64,000 bases of DNA from Parelaphostrongylus tenuis (GCA_019055375.1 JAHQIW010000246.1:186001-250000), one strand, 5' to 3'; shown: positions 22,301 through 34,868, numbered from the stretch's first letter. Notes: generated by a model not told the origin, from the sequence alone. Translations and numbers: made by a program.

Positions 22301-24355
22301 TAGGCGTCGTAGACAATCTCGATGTAAAGGGTCACTGCAGTTGCTAAATTGGGAAATAAATCTTTGTTCAACTCAAGTCGATACCGTATTCGATATATCT
22401 ATGTTGTACAGTTGTGAGGTCTTTCGTCTTTCTCCACTGACGAAACAGAAGATCTGCTCCTTATCTGAAAAGTAAAGGTTTTGCGTGTCTTATAAATTTC
22501 TTGTAGACCAACTCTTCTAGTTTATTTTATGATTGAGCTGATACCATGAGGCTGTTGATACACTTTATTTGGTTAACATTTCGGTGTCTTCGTCTTTAAC
22601 GGCCGATGATTCGCGTTGGTCGTCCACACTTGTTTGCCCTCGTTTTAGATTTTCGTCTTCGTTACTTACCTAGATACTCAGATGGTCCATCTTCACTAGT
22701 TGTGCGGACCTCAACACATACTCCAAATGGTATATTGCTGATTGTGCACATGATATTCCTTGGTTTCCGGAAGTATCCTTGCAGTGGCGTATTCAGGTCT
22801 TCAAATATCGTTTACAAGGAATAGATTTTGGCGATAAAGCCTTGGCCGCGCTTCCTACTTGTTGATTCAGAGATGATGTTGAGCCGAAATCAAAAGCAGA
22901 AGTACGAAAGAAAATGAACCGACCGCTCACGGATGATATAATCTCAAAATCCGGTGGAGCACTGCTAGAAAAAAAAAATCTTACCCGACGATGTCCTTGA
23001 GACAAAGGTTAGCTGTTGATGACAGCGAATGCTCGCTGGTAATATTTTCTTTTTACCGCTATTCTGTAGTGGTCGGTATCATTATCAGCCAACATTGCGC
23101 GTAATAGTATATTTAAAATTGGCTATACATAAGAAAAATAACACTGTCAACAGGTACTCAGTATCATCAGCAACAAACCTATATATTCAATGGCATCGCG
23201 GGGCGTGTGATACGAAGACCCACAATATGGATGGACGACAGTGGACAATTGACTCGAGTCATTGGATCTGAATATGGAGAAGTCCATTTACAACTTCGTA
23301 GTAGCATTAGATCAATCATGAACAAACTATCGGTCACTGATGATACGGAGGTTGAAGGAAAGACGGTTTCGAATACAACTCCTCTAGATAGACAAAAAAA
23401 ATCATGCGGACATCTCGAATATAAAATACTCTGAAGATGTGAGAAGAATCTCTCACTTTTCGCGAATAATTAATTTTCTGACGTAACGTGGAGCTATGAA
23501 TTGATGTAGATTAGTACTTAGCGGATAGCAACAGTCATAACTGGGTAAAAGTACTGCTATAACTCGAACTGAATCGATTGAGGTAATGTGATGAACGACA
23601 AATTTTCTTGTCATCGTTCATCTATGGCTTGTCATTCGACTACGTTGACAAGAGAGTGAGTTGAGGTCTTGAACAGTGAAATTTAGAGAAACTTGCTTGT
23701 TCTGAAAACAGGATCGCTAGAATCTGCTTCCATCCCATTTATGATGGTCAACTACAACAGCTTAGCCAATATAAACAACCAGACGCATTCATAGCATTCT
23801 TTGAAACTTTCAGCTGAGTTGTTACGGCGACGACATGCCTAATTCTCGAGATGCTAGAAAGAGCTCCATTTAGTAAGTGATTTGGATGGCTAAAGCGAAT
23901 TTTCACTACCGTATTCACATGGTGTGGAAATTCCTCTGCCGCTTTCGTTTGATTTGTCGTCTTTTGACTTTCGAACTCTAATATGATCCGCTTTGCCGCA
24001 CGTACTGGTCGATGCTTGAGGATCTAGGCCTTTTCACGGAAATCGCGAAATGTTTATTTGAGCAGTCTCAGGATTTTACCACAGATATCACTCGCCAGTT
24101 CTAAAGCTCAGATGAAATCTTTTCTTCACAGATATGTGAAAATCTAACGAATGGACTGGGGCTTAGTTGGCCAGAGGAAACGTAACTGGTAATAATAACG
24201 TTAGGATGTTGGTTTGTCCTCGAATACAGAGCCTGTGCGTTGTAACAGTGATAATCGTAATAGTTTTGAATTGTTCCCTAACTTCTTTCTCATTCCAACA
24301 CTTTCATAACTCAATTGTTGGTTATACGAAAAAAGGTCACTTTTGAGCTAGTTAT
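19393..24355. other. Long unassigned stretch, no gene recognised
   Basis: About 5 kb of AT-rich DNA with open frames of at most 105 codons (21738-22055, Phe/Ser-rich; 23207-23434). None shows a domain or a paired splice structure I could follow. A degenerate GTA/GCA triplet run occurs at 20950-20975. No SINE, LINE or mariner copies were found here, making it the longest transposon-free interval in the window and the most likely place for diverged introns or regulatory DNA. Confidence 0.4.
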
Positions 24356-24985
24356 AGTCTCTAAACTTTTTCCACCGCAGATACTGCTTCAGGTAGGAAA
24401 GCGACGATAATCCGATGCAGAAATAACATGGCTATACGGTGGGCCCAGTTTGTCCAAAACCTAGTGAATCGGCTCTGCATTGGGCCAGGTCAATCGTTAT
24501 CCTGGTGAAAGGAAACATTGGGTCGTTTCGGGCGCAGCCTATTTGACTGTTCCCCGTAGACATCGGCAATAATTGTCTGCTTGGTGTTCCCCAAAGCGAC
24601 ATGTCCTGCCAATCCCAGAAAAGGAGAGCATAATCTTTTGAGCATGGAGGATGTGCTTTGGTTGAGCTGACGGACTTTTGCCGCGAGGAAGCCTGTTGGA
24701 GTGGGGCGTGTTGTTCACCTAGTAGACCTAGGACCCATCTTCAAAAACGGTCGACTTGAGAAAGTCCTATCTGTGCATCCGAAGCAAACTTTTGCAGATA
24801 TTCACGCAAGCAATGCGATCGTGGTCGATCAAGGCATGAAACGTCTATCGCGACATCACTGGCTAAAACTCCTTCATACTTATATAACCAATGGCTTTTA
24901 TAGCTTTACATCACTTGGCTAGAGCTATTAGAACTGCAAAACGCCATAGCCTTTTGGCAATAACTCAATCTGAAATGGAAATAAG
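24356..24985 (-). pseudogene. Mariner transposase remnant (reverse strand), multiply frameshifted
   Basis: Reading the minus strand from about 24985, nucleotide similarity to the 3.7-4.4 kb copy is clear: CCAAAAGGCTATGGCG, TTTTAGCCAGTGATGTCGCG, TCTTTTCTGGGATTGGCAGG. Translation gives a decayed ITGDESW region, LPRGKSPSAQPKH, ...SFWDWQD... and, near 24400, YLKQYLRWKKF, matching the LKQHLR end of that copy. Catalytic Asp residues fall in different frames or are lost. The plus-strand frame at 24701-24922 is a shadow. Confidence 0.75.
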
Positions 24986-25800
24986 ACTAGATATAATAAT
25001 AGTGCGGAAAAATTACGGGATAACCCAATAAAAGTATGCATCTATGTCACTCGAAATCTTGTTAATCACCGAGTAATTCGAACGTTGGACATGTTGTCGT
25101 TTATTCTTTCTTAGAAATCTAGCCAAAGAAAGTTTACGAAAGCCTGTGTCGAAAAGTCCTTTATTTTGTAGCAATATCCTAAGCGCAATAAGGTGTTACA
25201 AGCACTGGGTACTGATCAATTCTTAGTGTATGTGTCATGGATTTGAATCCATTAGCTGCGCAATATAGATGGTAAACTGCATGGTTCCCTTATTAAGTGA
25301 CTTTCGGTAACCAAACGAGGCCTCAAGTCAATGTTCCTTTTCTTACACACAAATTTTATGCAGATTATGTCAGGCTTTGGATGAGAGGATGGTTAAGTTA
25401 TGACTTGAGATCAAACCAACGACGACGTGTGTTTTGCAGTGCTTCAACAACTGTTGAGCTACATACTTCATAACAATATTATTGCTATTGTTGATATTGA
25501 AAATGATGATAAACGTGTCGGCGCTTTCTAATCAAGTGCAGTATTTCAGTTGATCACCCAAGTTGAAGCGCTGCCATATCGGCTGTCAATCTCTTATATC
25601 CATGGCAAACGAAATGGTAATTTTTCTTCTTCTCGGAACGGTCTGCTTGGTTGACAAAATTATTCCGAAGTAATTGATCATTCAAGAAAATTCGTTTTGA
25701 AAGGAAGTGAAGCAAGAAATAATTATACTGATGAAATTACCAGTCTTAAAGTTCTGAGAAAGTAGTTCTTACGTGAGAAGAAAAGCTATCTACCTTCTCA
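24986..25800. other. Unassigned sequence
   Basis: Nothing recognised. Confidence 0.45.
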
Positions 25801-26130
25801 TTCTTTGTGTTTGCCTATGAGCGTCACACTGAATATCTGCACGTGTTTTAATGCTTTTCTCAATTTTATTTGTTTCGGATTCCCACTGTTCATGCCGCTC
25901 CTTTGTTCACTTGTTATTTCTTTCTTTGTTTATTTATCAATTTGCCTTTATTATCTGCTCTCTTTTGTTTCGTTTTTCCTGCACCAGTATTCCCTGCCTT
26001 TGTTTTTCTCTCTCTCTGCCTCAGCGATTCACTTGAGCTGCCGCAAATCTTTTGATGTCCAGAAGCGATGCATCTTGTCTTTCCCATATATCTTCCTTTT
26101 TTGTCTGCATATTTTTCTTTCTTTATGACT
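25801..26130 (+). repeat. T/C-rich stretch with overlapping Phe/Leu/Ser frames
   Basis: Three overlapping plus-strand frames are open over TTT/CTC-rich sequence. The 107-codon one is highly hydrophobic and Cys-rich, with three possible membrane-like stretches. Because all three frames are open and read F/L/S/C, base composition explains them best. A membrane protein exon cannot be excluded. Confidence 0.4.
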
Positions 26131-28521
26131 TTTGACTTCCTAGAAAAAATGGAAAAATATTAAGTTAGAAGTATTATCTATTTTCAAACCACGAAAGGTC
26201 GTCGTTAATGTGATAAAAAGCAGTTTATGCTTTAGAGGTACTCTATTTTACAAAGAGTAAAGTGTTCTAAATCATTTGCGTTTTCCAATCAAGAAACTTA
26301 AAAAAAGAAAAAAATATAAATTGAGAGGCAAGTTTCACAATGACAATCAATTACAATCGGTAGATGCACCATCGCAGTTAAACCGTATGTCTGTGTGATT
26401 ACGGCGAAACGAGAATGAGTGAAAAGCTAACATTCTTTCATGTGAACGAACGCTATGGCGTCCATAAGTACTGTAATTACGCCTCTTCAGAACCACTTTT
26501 GAAGCTCCCCAGTCCTTTCAAAGCACTTTGCCCATTTTTTGAACCTAAACAATGACGAAATCTCAAGAAATTAGTTCAGCGTAGTTTTCACTGGTGACTC
26601 ATTTCCAAATGAGTACTGATTTCAATGCGCATTCCGATTTAGCGTCAACGATACGATGTGAATTGAAGCCAATCACGAAAATTCGCTACGGTATCGACAA
26701 TGGAATTTCGTGGGCAAATTGTCTTAAGAGTAATCAGCAATATCGATCCAACTCATATTTCAGTAGTCTGTGTGAATAACAATTGGAGGACATACTTCAC
26801 GAACTGATTCGATTTCGCAACTCTTCTTGGCAAACGTGGTCGTGGAGTGTGACTGACAAACGCGGAGTTCGGCCAAATTCCATTCTTATTGAAGTGCTCT
26901 CTCCTCAATGAAATGTCCTCTACTAGAAGATTTCGGAGCATCAGAACTAATCTTGTCAGCAGATTCAAAAACAGAAATAATTTAAATCGCATGCATAGAT
27001 GAGAGAGCGGTATTGACCATAATTAGTAAAGACATATATTATTGTCGTCATACGGACGCGATTAGCCTGGCATAAGAAATTGATATTATAAACCACCCGC
27101 GTTCATGAACTTAATTTACATTCCACTGGGTTACATGAGTAGCCGGACGTCATGCTTTTCTATCTGGAAGAATTCCGAGAAACGTTTTCGCAGAGCCACC
27201 TTTTGCACAAATTTTAACTTTCTGTTTAGTTTATTTCGACTATTTTTGGAAAACTCGTCTCAGTGCTTCGGAATATTCAGAGAGTTTGATTTAATCGTTT
27301 TTGAGGTTTTGTTACGCTAGTCGCATACGTACGCACTCGGCGGTTTTGTTCGCCTCATCAATGTCATACGCCCGACTAGCCACCTTACATTGTAAGAAAG
27401 GGGAGGCGCAGAATGTCAGCAATTCTATTTACTGCCTAGACTTTTTGCATGGCAGCGTGCGATGTGACTTGCCACCATAATATTGCTGAGATACGAGCGA
27501 AACGCGGAATCTGATATGGTTTTGAACACGCAATTACCTTTTCCGGTGACTTACGTATTACGAATTGCATCATCGATGCCGCTTCGTGCTTTTTTTCCAT
27601 CCAACGAGAATACCGAATAGAATCATTTTGGAGCGTGGATGTATACTTTATGAAAATCGCATCTTTCATAGGTGGCTACCATATTTTGTTTGAATAGGGA
27701 AATTCAGGGGAGAAAGGAATTTTTTATTATTCAAAAAAGTTGCGAATTTTTTCATTAGAAATGATTTCAACTTCAAGTTAGGTCGTGTGGACTGACTCCA
27801 TATGTGGCAGAAGCAGTTGGGCACCCTAACTTTAGACATACGCACCTCAGTTTGTGTGGAATTTATGAGGGTGAAACCATTGAAATTTTAATTTTTTTTA
27901 GCAGTGTGCAACATTCCTTACTCTGCCAAAATAAATTTTGCAATCTTGTTAGATTTTTTCAAAGTCAAAAATCTTCTTGTGACTGGTAAGGGTGTTGAAT
28001 AACGATGAAAAATGATCTTACAGTTGGGTACAGGGTTTCAACTAGTTATCTTCGATAAAGTTCATTAACTTACACCTCCATTGGAAAAACACTCTCAACA
28101 TCACCAGGATATGTTTAGCTTACAATTGTATGCCCATCATCCTTCATCGAAATCGACACCAAGTAAATGGGGTTGGCATACAGCAAACACATGGCCGCTG
28201 ATTCGACTGTGTACTCCGTATTTTCTTGAGGTCAGCTTCCTTCAGGAGTTGCCAAATTAGTGTTAAATATATGTAGGAGGAAAAGAAACACCACTTATGG
28301 TAACTGGTGGGCACCACAACTTATTGTTAAGGCCAAATGGATGCAATCATCTGAAATGCTCCGAATGGAGTTGACCATGGCTCATCCCTAACAATACACC
28401 CAACTTCGAACCCTTTATTTTTTACGATCACTTGCGTCCTTCAGAAGATAATCGATTTTATTTTATAGATCTAGAGTGTTTTTAGTATCTCTAGTGTAAT
28501 GCAGTCAATTCACAATTAGTA
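26131..28521. other. Unassigned AT-rich sequence
   Basis: Open frames are at most 79 codons, on both strands, with no recognised domains. No family repeats seen. Confidence 0.45.
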
Positions 28522-28562
28522 ACTGGGTCCTCCTCGGTCTAGGGATCCGCTGAGACTACACG
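28522..28562 (-). pseudogene. Tiny RTE LINE C-terminal scrap
   Basis: The minus strand reads QRIPRPRRTQL, matching the YDAQRIPRPRRTHWATL segment of the LINE tails at 2.3 and 45.0 kb, and nucleotide identity is high over about 40 bp. Flanks do not match, so it is a fragment left by deletion. Confidence 0.55.
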
Positions 28563-28841
28563 CTTATAGTCGTTGTCTTTCAAATTGTAGCTATTACATA
28601 AGTAATGGCCATGAGTAAGCAAATTTATGAAAATCCCAGGAGTGACTGAAATGTTTTATAACTTCTCGGGCTCTGAGTTTTCGCTGAGGGTCAAGTTTGA
28701 GCAAGTGTTTGTTGGCAGAATGACGCGTTCGAGCTCTCAAGGGAGAGAACGGGATTAAAGTTGTCTATCAGTCCTGTGTTTGACATTGAAACCTATGTCT
28801 TTTCCGTTCTCAAGGAAGCATTTTCAGCAAGCGTAATATTG

Positions 28842-29393
28842 AGTCGTTCCGTAAGTTCTGGTACTAAAGCAACAGACACCAAGTTTGTTAGCCATAACTA
28901 GTCAAAAATGCATGATTCTGGTATTGTTCAATTCGCATCTCTGGCATGCATCTTGGTATAGACCTTGCCTATACTTGCATAGTGATGGAGGTGTCTTGGG
29001 AACTGATTCGCTTGTTAGTCATACACGAATGGCGTATTGATGGAGCTTTCTGCGGATGACCCAATCGCGACTGAACCTCCGAGCTGTTCTCTCCAACTTT
29101 AAATCTCGCGAACCACGTCCTAGCCGTTCTTTGTGCAATCTTATGCTCGCCCTAAGCTCCGTTAATTTTGCGCGCGACTTCACTCGCATTTTCCCCTGCG
29201 CGCCATTCGCGCATAAGTAGCAAACGAATTTATCCCCAATGCAGTTCCATTTGTAGCCAGTATAGGCAAATTGCAAACCATAATGTTTGTCAAAAAATCC
29301 GCATTTGACGACATCAGAATCATGAAATTTCAACTACTTGTGATTGGAAAATATAGTTCTCATTGATCTAGTGCCAAAATTTATGAAGCGACT
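28842..29393 (-). mobile_element. Non-autonomous mariner element (MITE), copy 3
   Basis: A 552-bp relative of copies 1 and 2. The left TIR has AGTCGTTCCGTAAGTTCTGG and the right TIR ends AAAATTTATGAAGCGACT; the flanking dinucleotides are TG and AA, so the TA duplication has decayed. Here the fossil transposase domain (L-T-E-L, RLGRGSRDLKLE, SRDWVIRR) reads on the minus strand, while the opposite ends keep plus-strand similarity. This copy is more complete in the KLTELRASIRLHKERL region than copies 1 and 2. Confidence 0.75.
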
Positions 29394-29503
29394 AATATCT
29401 TCTTGTTATCGCTGTCTGATGAGAGATGTAAATAAAGTAGTGGATGCATAGGTAAGGTGATGATGGTCATTTTTGTACAAAAACGATGAAATCTGAGCTC
29501 TCC

Positions 29504-29536
<33 letters not shown>

Positions 29537-29650
29537 GATACATACATATAAATATATTTATTTATATGTATATATATCTTTAGCAGGCACGTATATATGT
29601 ATACATGCATGCATACATACCGTATATATGCACATATGTAATTGCTTTAT
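29504..29650. repeat. Microsatellite block: (CT)n followed by AT/ATAC repeats
   Basis: (CT)n runs at about 29504-29537, followed by degenerate ATACATAT / TATATGTA repeats to 29640. A hypervariable simple repeat. Confidence 0.85.
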
Positions 29651-29659
29651 TTTTGCCCC

Positions 29660-29946
29660 TTAATGAACACAGTCCCCGCAGAGCAGTGGTTAACAGGCGC
29701 CCCACTGAAAGAGTGAGACGCTTTAACTACCGTCCGATGTCCAAAGTTTCTCGTAGCACTCAACATCATCGGATAAATAATTATGACATCATAGAGTACT
29801 GGTTGAGCGAGTATGCCAGCAGTGTTCAAGATAACGTGGCTGAGACGTTCCTAAGGCTTTCGCTGTTGACTGCCGGAGAGTGTTGAGGGTGGAGCTCGGC
29901 TTCACGCGCGCCGCAACAGGCATCACAGCCACTCGGCCACGGCGCC
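29660..29946 (-). mobile_element. SINE family B copy with GC-rich tRNA-like head
   Basis: Read on the minus strand from 29946: GGCGCCGTGGCCGAGTGGCT gives a very tRNA-like 5' end with an A box of Ser/Leu type. It is followed by CAACACTCTCCGGCAGTCAA, identical in order to the copy at 3.4-3.63 kb. The downstream part (29660-29830) diverges from the other family B tails. It contains a second tRNA-like scrap near 29670-29700 (GCGCCTGTTAACCACTGCTC on the minus strand), so this may be a composite of two insertions. Confidence 0.55.
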
Positions 29947-29986
29947 CCATATATATATATATGTATATATATATGTATATATACCG
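29947..29986. repeat. (AT)n microsatellite
   Basis: TATATATATATATG-type tract directly abutting the 5' end of the SINE B head, perhaps the insertion target. Confidence 0.85.
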
Positions 29987-29997
29987 TATGCGTTTTT

Positions 29998-30419
29998 GTG
30001 TGTAAAATTGAGCGTGATTTCATCTCATCAATGAACACCGTTGGACTTGAGCTTTTCTTGAGGTACAAAGACGCCCCTAGTATGTTTAGAGTTAGTGGTT
30101 TCTCAAAGCTACGCGCATTTGACCATGTTAATGACATTATTGGGCTGATTCTGTGGCTTGAAATGAAGACGGACTTCTATAGAAATTTGTGATTGAGCAC
30201 AGGCCTTATCGGTACACCCCTAGTGTTATTGGAGGCTACTCCTGTTTTGAAGTACGATACATGGCGATGAATTTATTCTTCAGCACAGTGTACCAAACTG
30301 AGAAGGAGGTTGACAATTTCCTTTGTAACCTCTGGACTAATACTAGTCAAGAAGGCAAAGAGATCTTTTCTAGCCTGCATATTGCCATTCATGTGATGAG
30401 CGAGCTCAAATTGGTATAA
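29998..30419 (+). pseudogene. Unrecognised coding-like region in two adjoining frames
   Basis: A 64-codon frame (29998-30192; NTVGLELFLRYKDAPSMFRV, then SGFSKLRAFDHVNDIIGL) is followed by a second frame from about 30180 to 30419. The second frame reads VIEHRPYRYTPSVIGGYSCF, then FFSTVYQTEKEVDNFLCNLW and ends HIAIHVMSELKLV. Both have balanced, protein-like composition and abut at a single point, as expected from one frameshift in an old coding sequence or from two exons. I cannot name a family. There is no recognised neighbour, although the next SINE is more than 1 kb away. Confidence 0.35.
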
Positions 30420-31620
30420 TTCTTCAACAATATGAGATATTTAAGTGTCTATGTAACTCTCTCAGCAGCAAGAATATAAGAAATCTAGTGAATTATTGCT
30501 TAAATCTATCCGTTTTCACGCGTTTCTCATCAGTGAGATCAATTAATTGTGAAATCGAACGCTAACCAAACAAAATCTTAATGTGTGGTGTGAGTTTTGG
30601 GAGCGGCTAGTTTTATAAGAAAGAATCTTCTTTTAGTTTAATTGGAACTCGTCTGTAGAAGTCATCGGTTATTTATGTAATCGATTCTGCATTGAGAATG
30701 ACTACATCAATAAAAAGTAAACGCCGAAGGCGGTTTTATTAGAACCAGATAGTTTAACGGCGAGAAAGGAGATATATCTACTACTATGCTGAAGGTGACT
30801 ATTTCGTTGGTTCACCTCAATCGACGTCCTTGGTGAAGATCACGAAGAAGGAGAAACAGAGGGGTGAATACTTCCATCTGATGTAAATACCATCTTTACC
30901 CAATTATTGATTTGAAATATCAAGTGCATCAATCTCGTACTTCGATAGTGACTATGAATGCAGATTTTAGGAGTAGTTTGCAATACACGCAGGTTGGTCT
31001 GATCCTACAACCCAGAAAAACCGATCCCTAAATGCTTCCAATGTAGGCAAATCGGTGGGAGATTTGTCTAGAAAGGTAGCAGCACTGAGTTGCTAGGTAG
31101 AAAAGCTTAGGCAGGCAAGTTATTCAGTCACTGTGCTTCTTCGGTGAGTTTTACGATGCTCCGATTGAGTTGAATAGACGGCTGAGACACTGGGATGCAC
31201 CACAACTTTTACACCCTATTAGCTAATCATCATTTGTCCACAAATAAAACAACTATCATGCTTTACAAGAATTTTATATATAAAGAACAGTCCTCTACGA
31301 AGCCTCAGAGTGAGGAAGAATGAAAAAAAGGAAAACAAAGTGATCGAAATGTTTGCTTATTGTGTTGACATTCCAGCCAAACAGCCAACGAGGTTATGAA
31401 CTGATAACATTTTGTCAACACCACTTCATGTATATTTGTTCTACTCGAGTGCCACAAATTTCATTTGGATATTTCTTGGTGTTGTCTGAATTCTCTGAGG
31501 TGCAGTTCGTTTCTTGAATGTAAAGACTTTTACTTGAAGAGGTACAGAAAAAAGAATCTTCCCTTTCAGATCATTCCCATTTAAAATCATTCGAAAATCA
31601 TGTAATGCTTTCGAAATAGG
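30420..31620. other. Unassigned AT-rich sequence
   Basis: Nothing recognised. A 64-codon minus frame at 31441-31635 has no motif. Confidence 0.45.
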
Positions 31621-31715
31621 GCGAATATGGCGCAATGATTAGAGTTACCGTATAGTATACACTTGGTCTCTAGCTCGATTTTGTAGAGGATAAATCTACT
31701 GAATATTAAATAGGA
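31621..31715 (+). mobile_element. SINE family A head fragment (degenerate)
   Basis: GGCGAATATGGCGCAATGAT followed by TAGAG and, 40 nt on, TTGGTCTCTAGCTCGATT parallels the family A head (ATGTGGCGCAGTGGTTAGAG ... GGTTCGATCTCGC). Both boxes are mutated and the body is missing. Confidence 0.5.
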
Positions 31716-33836
31716 AACCGTCGAACATGCCTTTGATATCTTCCACAATCAAAAGAGTTAAATAAACTGAACAACTAAGAAACTGAGCATCAGTCATTCT
31801 CAAAGAAAAATTTCCTATTAACCTCGACATTAGTCAGATAATTCACTGTTTTCTGGATGAGCGGACGCGTGCCAGCTCTATCAATTACTACACTGGCGGA
31901 GATTTTGGCAGTTCGGCGAGCGTGAAAATGGAAAAGCAGTAACTTGAGCGCATACTCGAAACGTCAGTCTGTACTTGGTGAAACGAAATTTTTCAGCAAC
32001 TTCGTGTCTACTCATTAATAAGATAGTAACTTTATCCCTTATTCATTTGTGCTTTTAACACAACAGATGAAAAACTAATCCATTTTGCTTCACCAGATCT
32101 CCTTTAAATTTAGATTCTGGTTTCTCATTGTTTTGTACCTCAATGAGTGGCGCTCTTGAAAGTCTCTAATTGTTCATGAGTGATTCTAAAGTCACGTCAA
32201 GCACAGAGTATTATCTAAAGCTCCACCGTCAAATTAGTGTATAACAAAAAAAAACAAGAGCTTAATGCGATTAGCAAATGAAAGAAGACGTTTTAATACG
32301 TTGTGTTAGATTTATGTCCCGTTTATGTAAATTCACTTAACAGTGGTCGAGTTAAGCGAGTGTCATATCCTTAAGAGCAGTTCCGTAGAATTCGATATCT
32401 TGCAAATTCCATTTTGTGATTTTGATCTGATGTACATGGAAAGGAAAAAGTTGTCTGGAAAAACATGTTCAAAGTTTCAAAAAATACTCCATTCATGAGT
32501 GGCCGCCAGTGGACTTTTCAGCATGGTTTATTGTTTCTAAAATGAGACGTAGTGGAGGCGAAATGAGGTAAATATTACAATTATCCTCTTTGGAAGCTTG
32601 ACATTATCCACTGCACCACAAAAGCTCAACTTTGCCCATTTTTCAGCCATACTTTGAACCTACAGGTGCTGCCAGCTATGAGCCGTCAAAAGAAAGATCC
32701 GAGTAACCCAAATTGGCATTGATTCCACTCAAGGTGAAGCACTAGTCAAAGTCAGAATGCTCTAACCTCCATTCAGTGCTCTTTTCATGACAGGGCTTTT
32801 CTGCGAAATGAAACCAGAAGTAGATAAAGATGTGAGTACTCGCAACCTCAATTATGCTTCGGACGGGCGATTACCTTTCCGAAGCCTCGCATTGATCACG
32901 GACGGCTGGTTCAATGGCGATTTGTGCTCCTCAGATCAATATCGTACACGGATGATTGATCATAGTATGCAGTACAGTTAAAGCATTGCTGACAGAAAAG
33001 CAGAGTGATTGACTTGATTACAGTACGTAAACATAAGCCTCCATAAAGGATAGTTATGGGTTGGAAGCGCGGCTGATGTTTCAAGTTATGTTTACAACTC
33101 AGAGTTCTGTAATGATATTTCACAGCGCACTTTGCCATAAAAAAAAGAATCTGCAGTAAATGAAAGTTAACTCATAAGCGATTATGAGAACTTTTAGTTT
33201 GAAAAATCAGAGGTCTTAGGTGCTGTTCTGAACACATAAATGAAAAGAACTCGCTTGAATTCATAACGCACTTGAGATTTTGATTTACTGCATTTTTTGC
33301 ATCAGTGTTATTCATTTTTCTCACTTGAAGTGAATATGTCATACGGTAAAAGAAGTGCAACGAAATCCCCAATGACATTAGCGTCAGTGATTGATGTGAA
33401 AATGTGATTTGTCTTGAAATAGGGCTGAGTGAAAGATAAGGAAAAAAAAGCAAGAAAACGAAACAGATATGATTACGAGAAATTTGAAAAAAAGGTGATT
33501 TTAGAGTTGATTTTTTGCAAAATGACTATTACTACAAAGCCAATTTTTTACTCATGCCTTATCTTTGTCACATTCTAATGATTTTACCCCAGAAAATGTA
33601 GCGAAGTGGAAACATTTAAGATCTGACTGTTGATCAGTAGATGGTGTATCAGCTGTATCAGCTCTAAATAAACAAAAATTTCAACCTAGATTATTCACTT
33701 GGAGATCTGTCATGCAATTGCTTCATTCGTACCATCGGTAGGGGTCATAGAGTGCACATCTGCCCTATATTATGATTTGTGAAATATTATCAAGGTAGCG
33801 ATCTAATGTTCTTATCATTTTACGTAAATGTGAAGA
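31716..33836. other. Unassigned AT-rich sequence
   Basis: Short frames at 32787-32981 (plus) and 32911-33138 and 33172-33453 (minus) carry no recognised domain. A 9-nt tandem duplication (GTATCAGCT twice) lies at about 33645-33662. Confidence 0.45.
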
Positions 33837-34140
33837 GAGCATGTGGTCACAGTGGTTAGAGGTGCTCTGCGTCGCACATGAGGTCAATGGTTCGATCTAG
33901 CGCTCATGGCTCACCAAACCATCCATTTTTCCGGAGTCGGTAAATTGGTACCGGACTGATCGTCATACTTGTCTAAGAGGATAAGCAGCAGTCTCTCAGT
34001 TCAGCGAAAGGCCACCGCGAGTCATTGCAAAGCCCAGATATGCATTCAATCACCTCAAACGAAGTTGAAAATTGAAGACGAATGCGTGACGCATCCCTCA
34101 GGGATTTATCAACGCCGAGGGCTTTGTCCTTTATCCTTTA
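33837..34140 (+). mobile_element. SINE family A, copy 2 (near full length)
   Basis: GAGCATGTGGTCACAGTGGT head, with a B box GGTTCGATCTA at 33889-33899. All body blocks are present: TCACCAAACCATCC, GGTAAATTGGTACCGGACTG, GGCCACCGCGAGTCATTGCA, TGCATTCAATCACCTCAAAC, CCTCAGGGATTTATCAACGC. It ends TTTGTCCTTTATCCTTTATG, showing the short tandem CCTTTAT tail. The A box is disrupted (TGGTCACAGTGG), so it is unlikely to be transcribed. Confidence 0.85.
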
Positions 34141-34689
34141 TGTAACTGTGGTGTGAGTATTGTTAGTAGATAGATTGAGAGTTTTGATTCTCGCGGCTAG
34201 GAACGAATTAACGATCCATGTGTATGCAAAGACATCTTTGATTACTGCGCTACACGCTCAGCTTAATATTATTGGCACTTCTTTGATTTTTTCATTCACA
34301 TCACTAGTCATTAAACCTACCATGCACATTCCGGCACCTTCTACATATGATTCGTTTCCTCACAATCATCGTTCAGAAAGGTCTTCGAAGTTTTAGCTAG
34401 TTTTGATGGCTTTTTGAGGAGTACGCCTTTCCCACGTTCCCACGTGTATTGCAAGGACAATGTGGATGGGAATCAAAACAACACCTTACTTCCTGATAGA
34501 CTGCATCACTAACTCACACCACTGTTCCTATTACTTCTGTCACTGATATCACAAACGATATGGCTTGTTCCAATAAGTGTGTTGAACCGTTTTGTTCAAA
34601 AGTGATTTTGATTTCATCAAATTGGAAGCACCATCATGTTCATCGTTCAGCATCCAATCCTTAGCGTGATTATTGACTAATAATAGTGA
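34141..34689. other. Unassigned sequence
   Basis: Nothing recognised. Confidence 0.45.
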
Positions 34690-34868
34690 AACATATTTTG
34701 AGCCATGCCTAAGTGCCATCCAGGCGCCTATTTCGTCCTACCGGGACTTCATCGGTAGCACCGTCCCTCGGTTCAGCCGATCCCTTGAGGTTATACTTCT
34801 TTATGAAGGATTCGACGTCGAATAATAAATCACCGCAAGTCAGATGATGGAATTTCCTGACATAATGA
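34690..34868 (+). mobile_element. Palindromic MITE family P, single arm
   Basis: TTTTGAGCCATGCCTAAGTG, ATTTCGTCCTACCGGGACTT, CCCTCGGTTCAGCCGATCCC and CACCGCAAGTCAGATGATGG match, in order, the left arms at 37.9 and 49.8 kb. The inverted second arm is missing. The sequence runs straight into the mariner remnant that follows, so part of the element was lost or interrupted. Confidence 0.65.

Noticed and set aside
25801..26130. Multi-pass membrane protein
   Set aside because: All three plus frames are open over T/C-rich sequence and read F/L/S/C, so composition explains the hydrophobicity.
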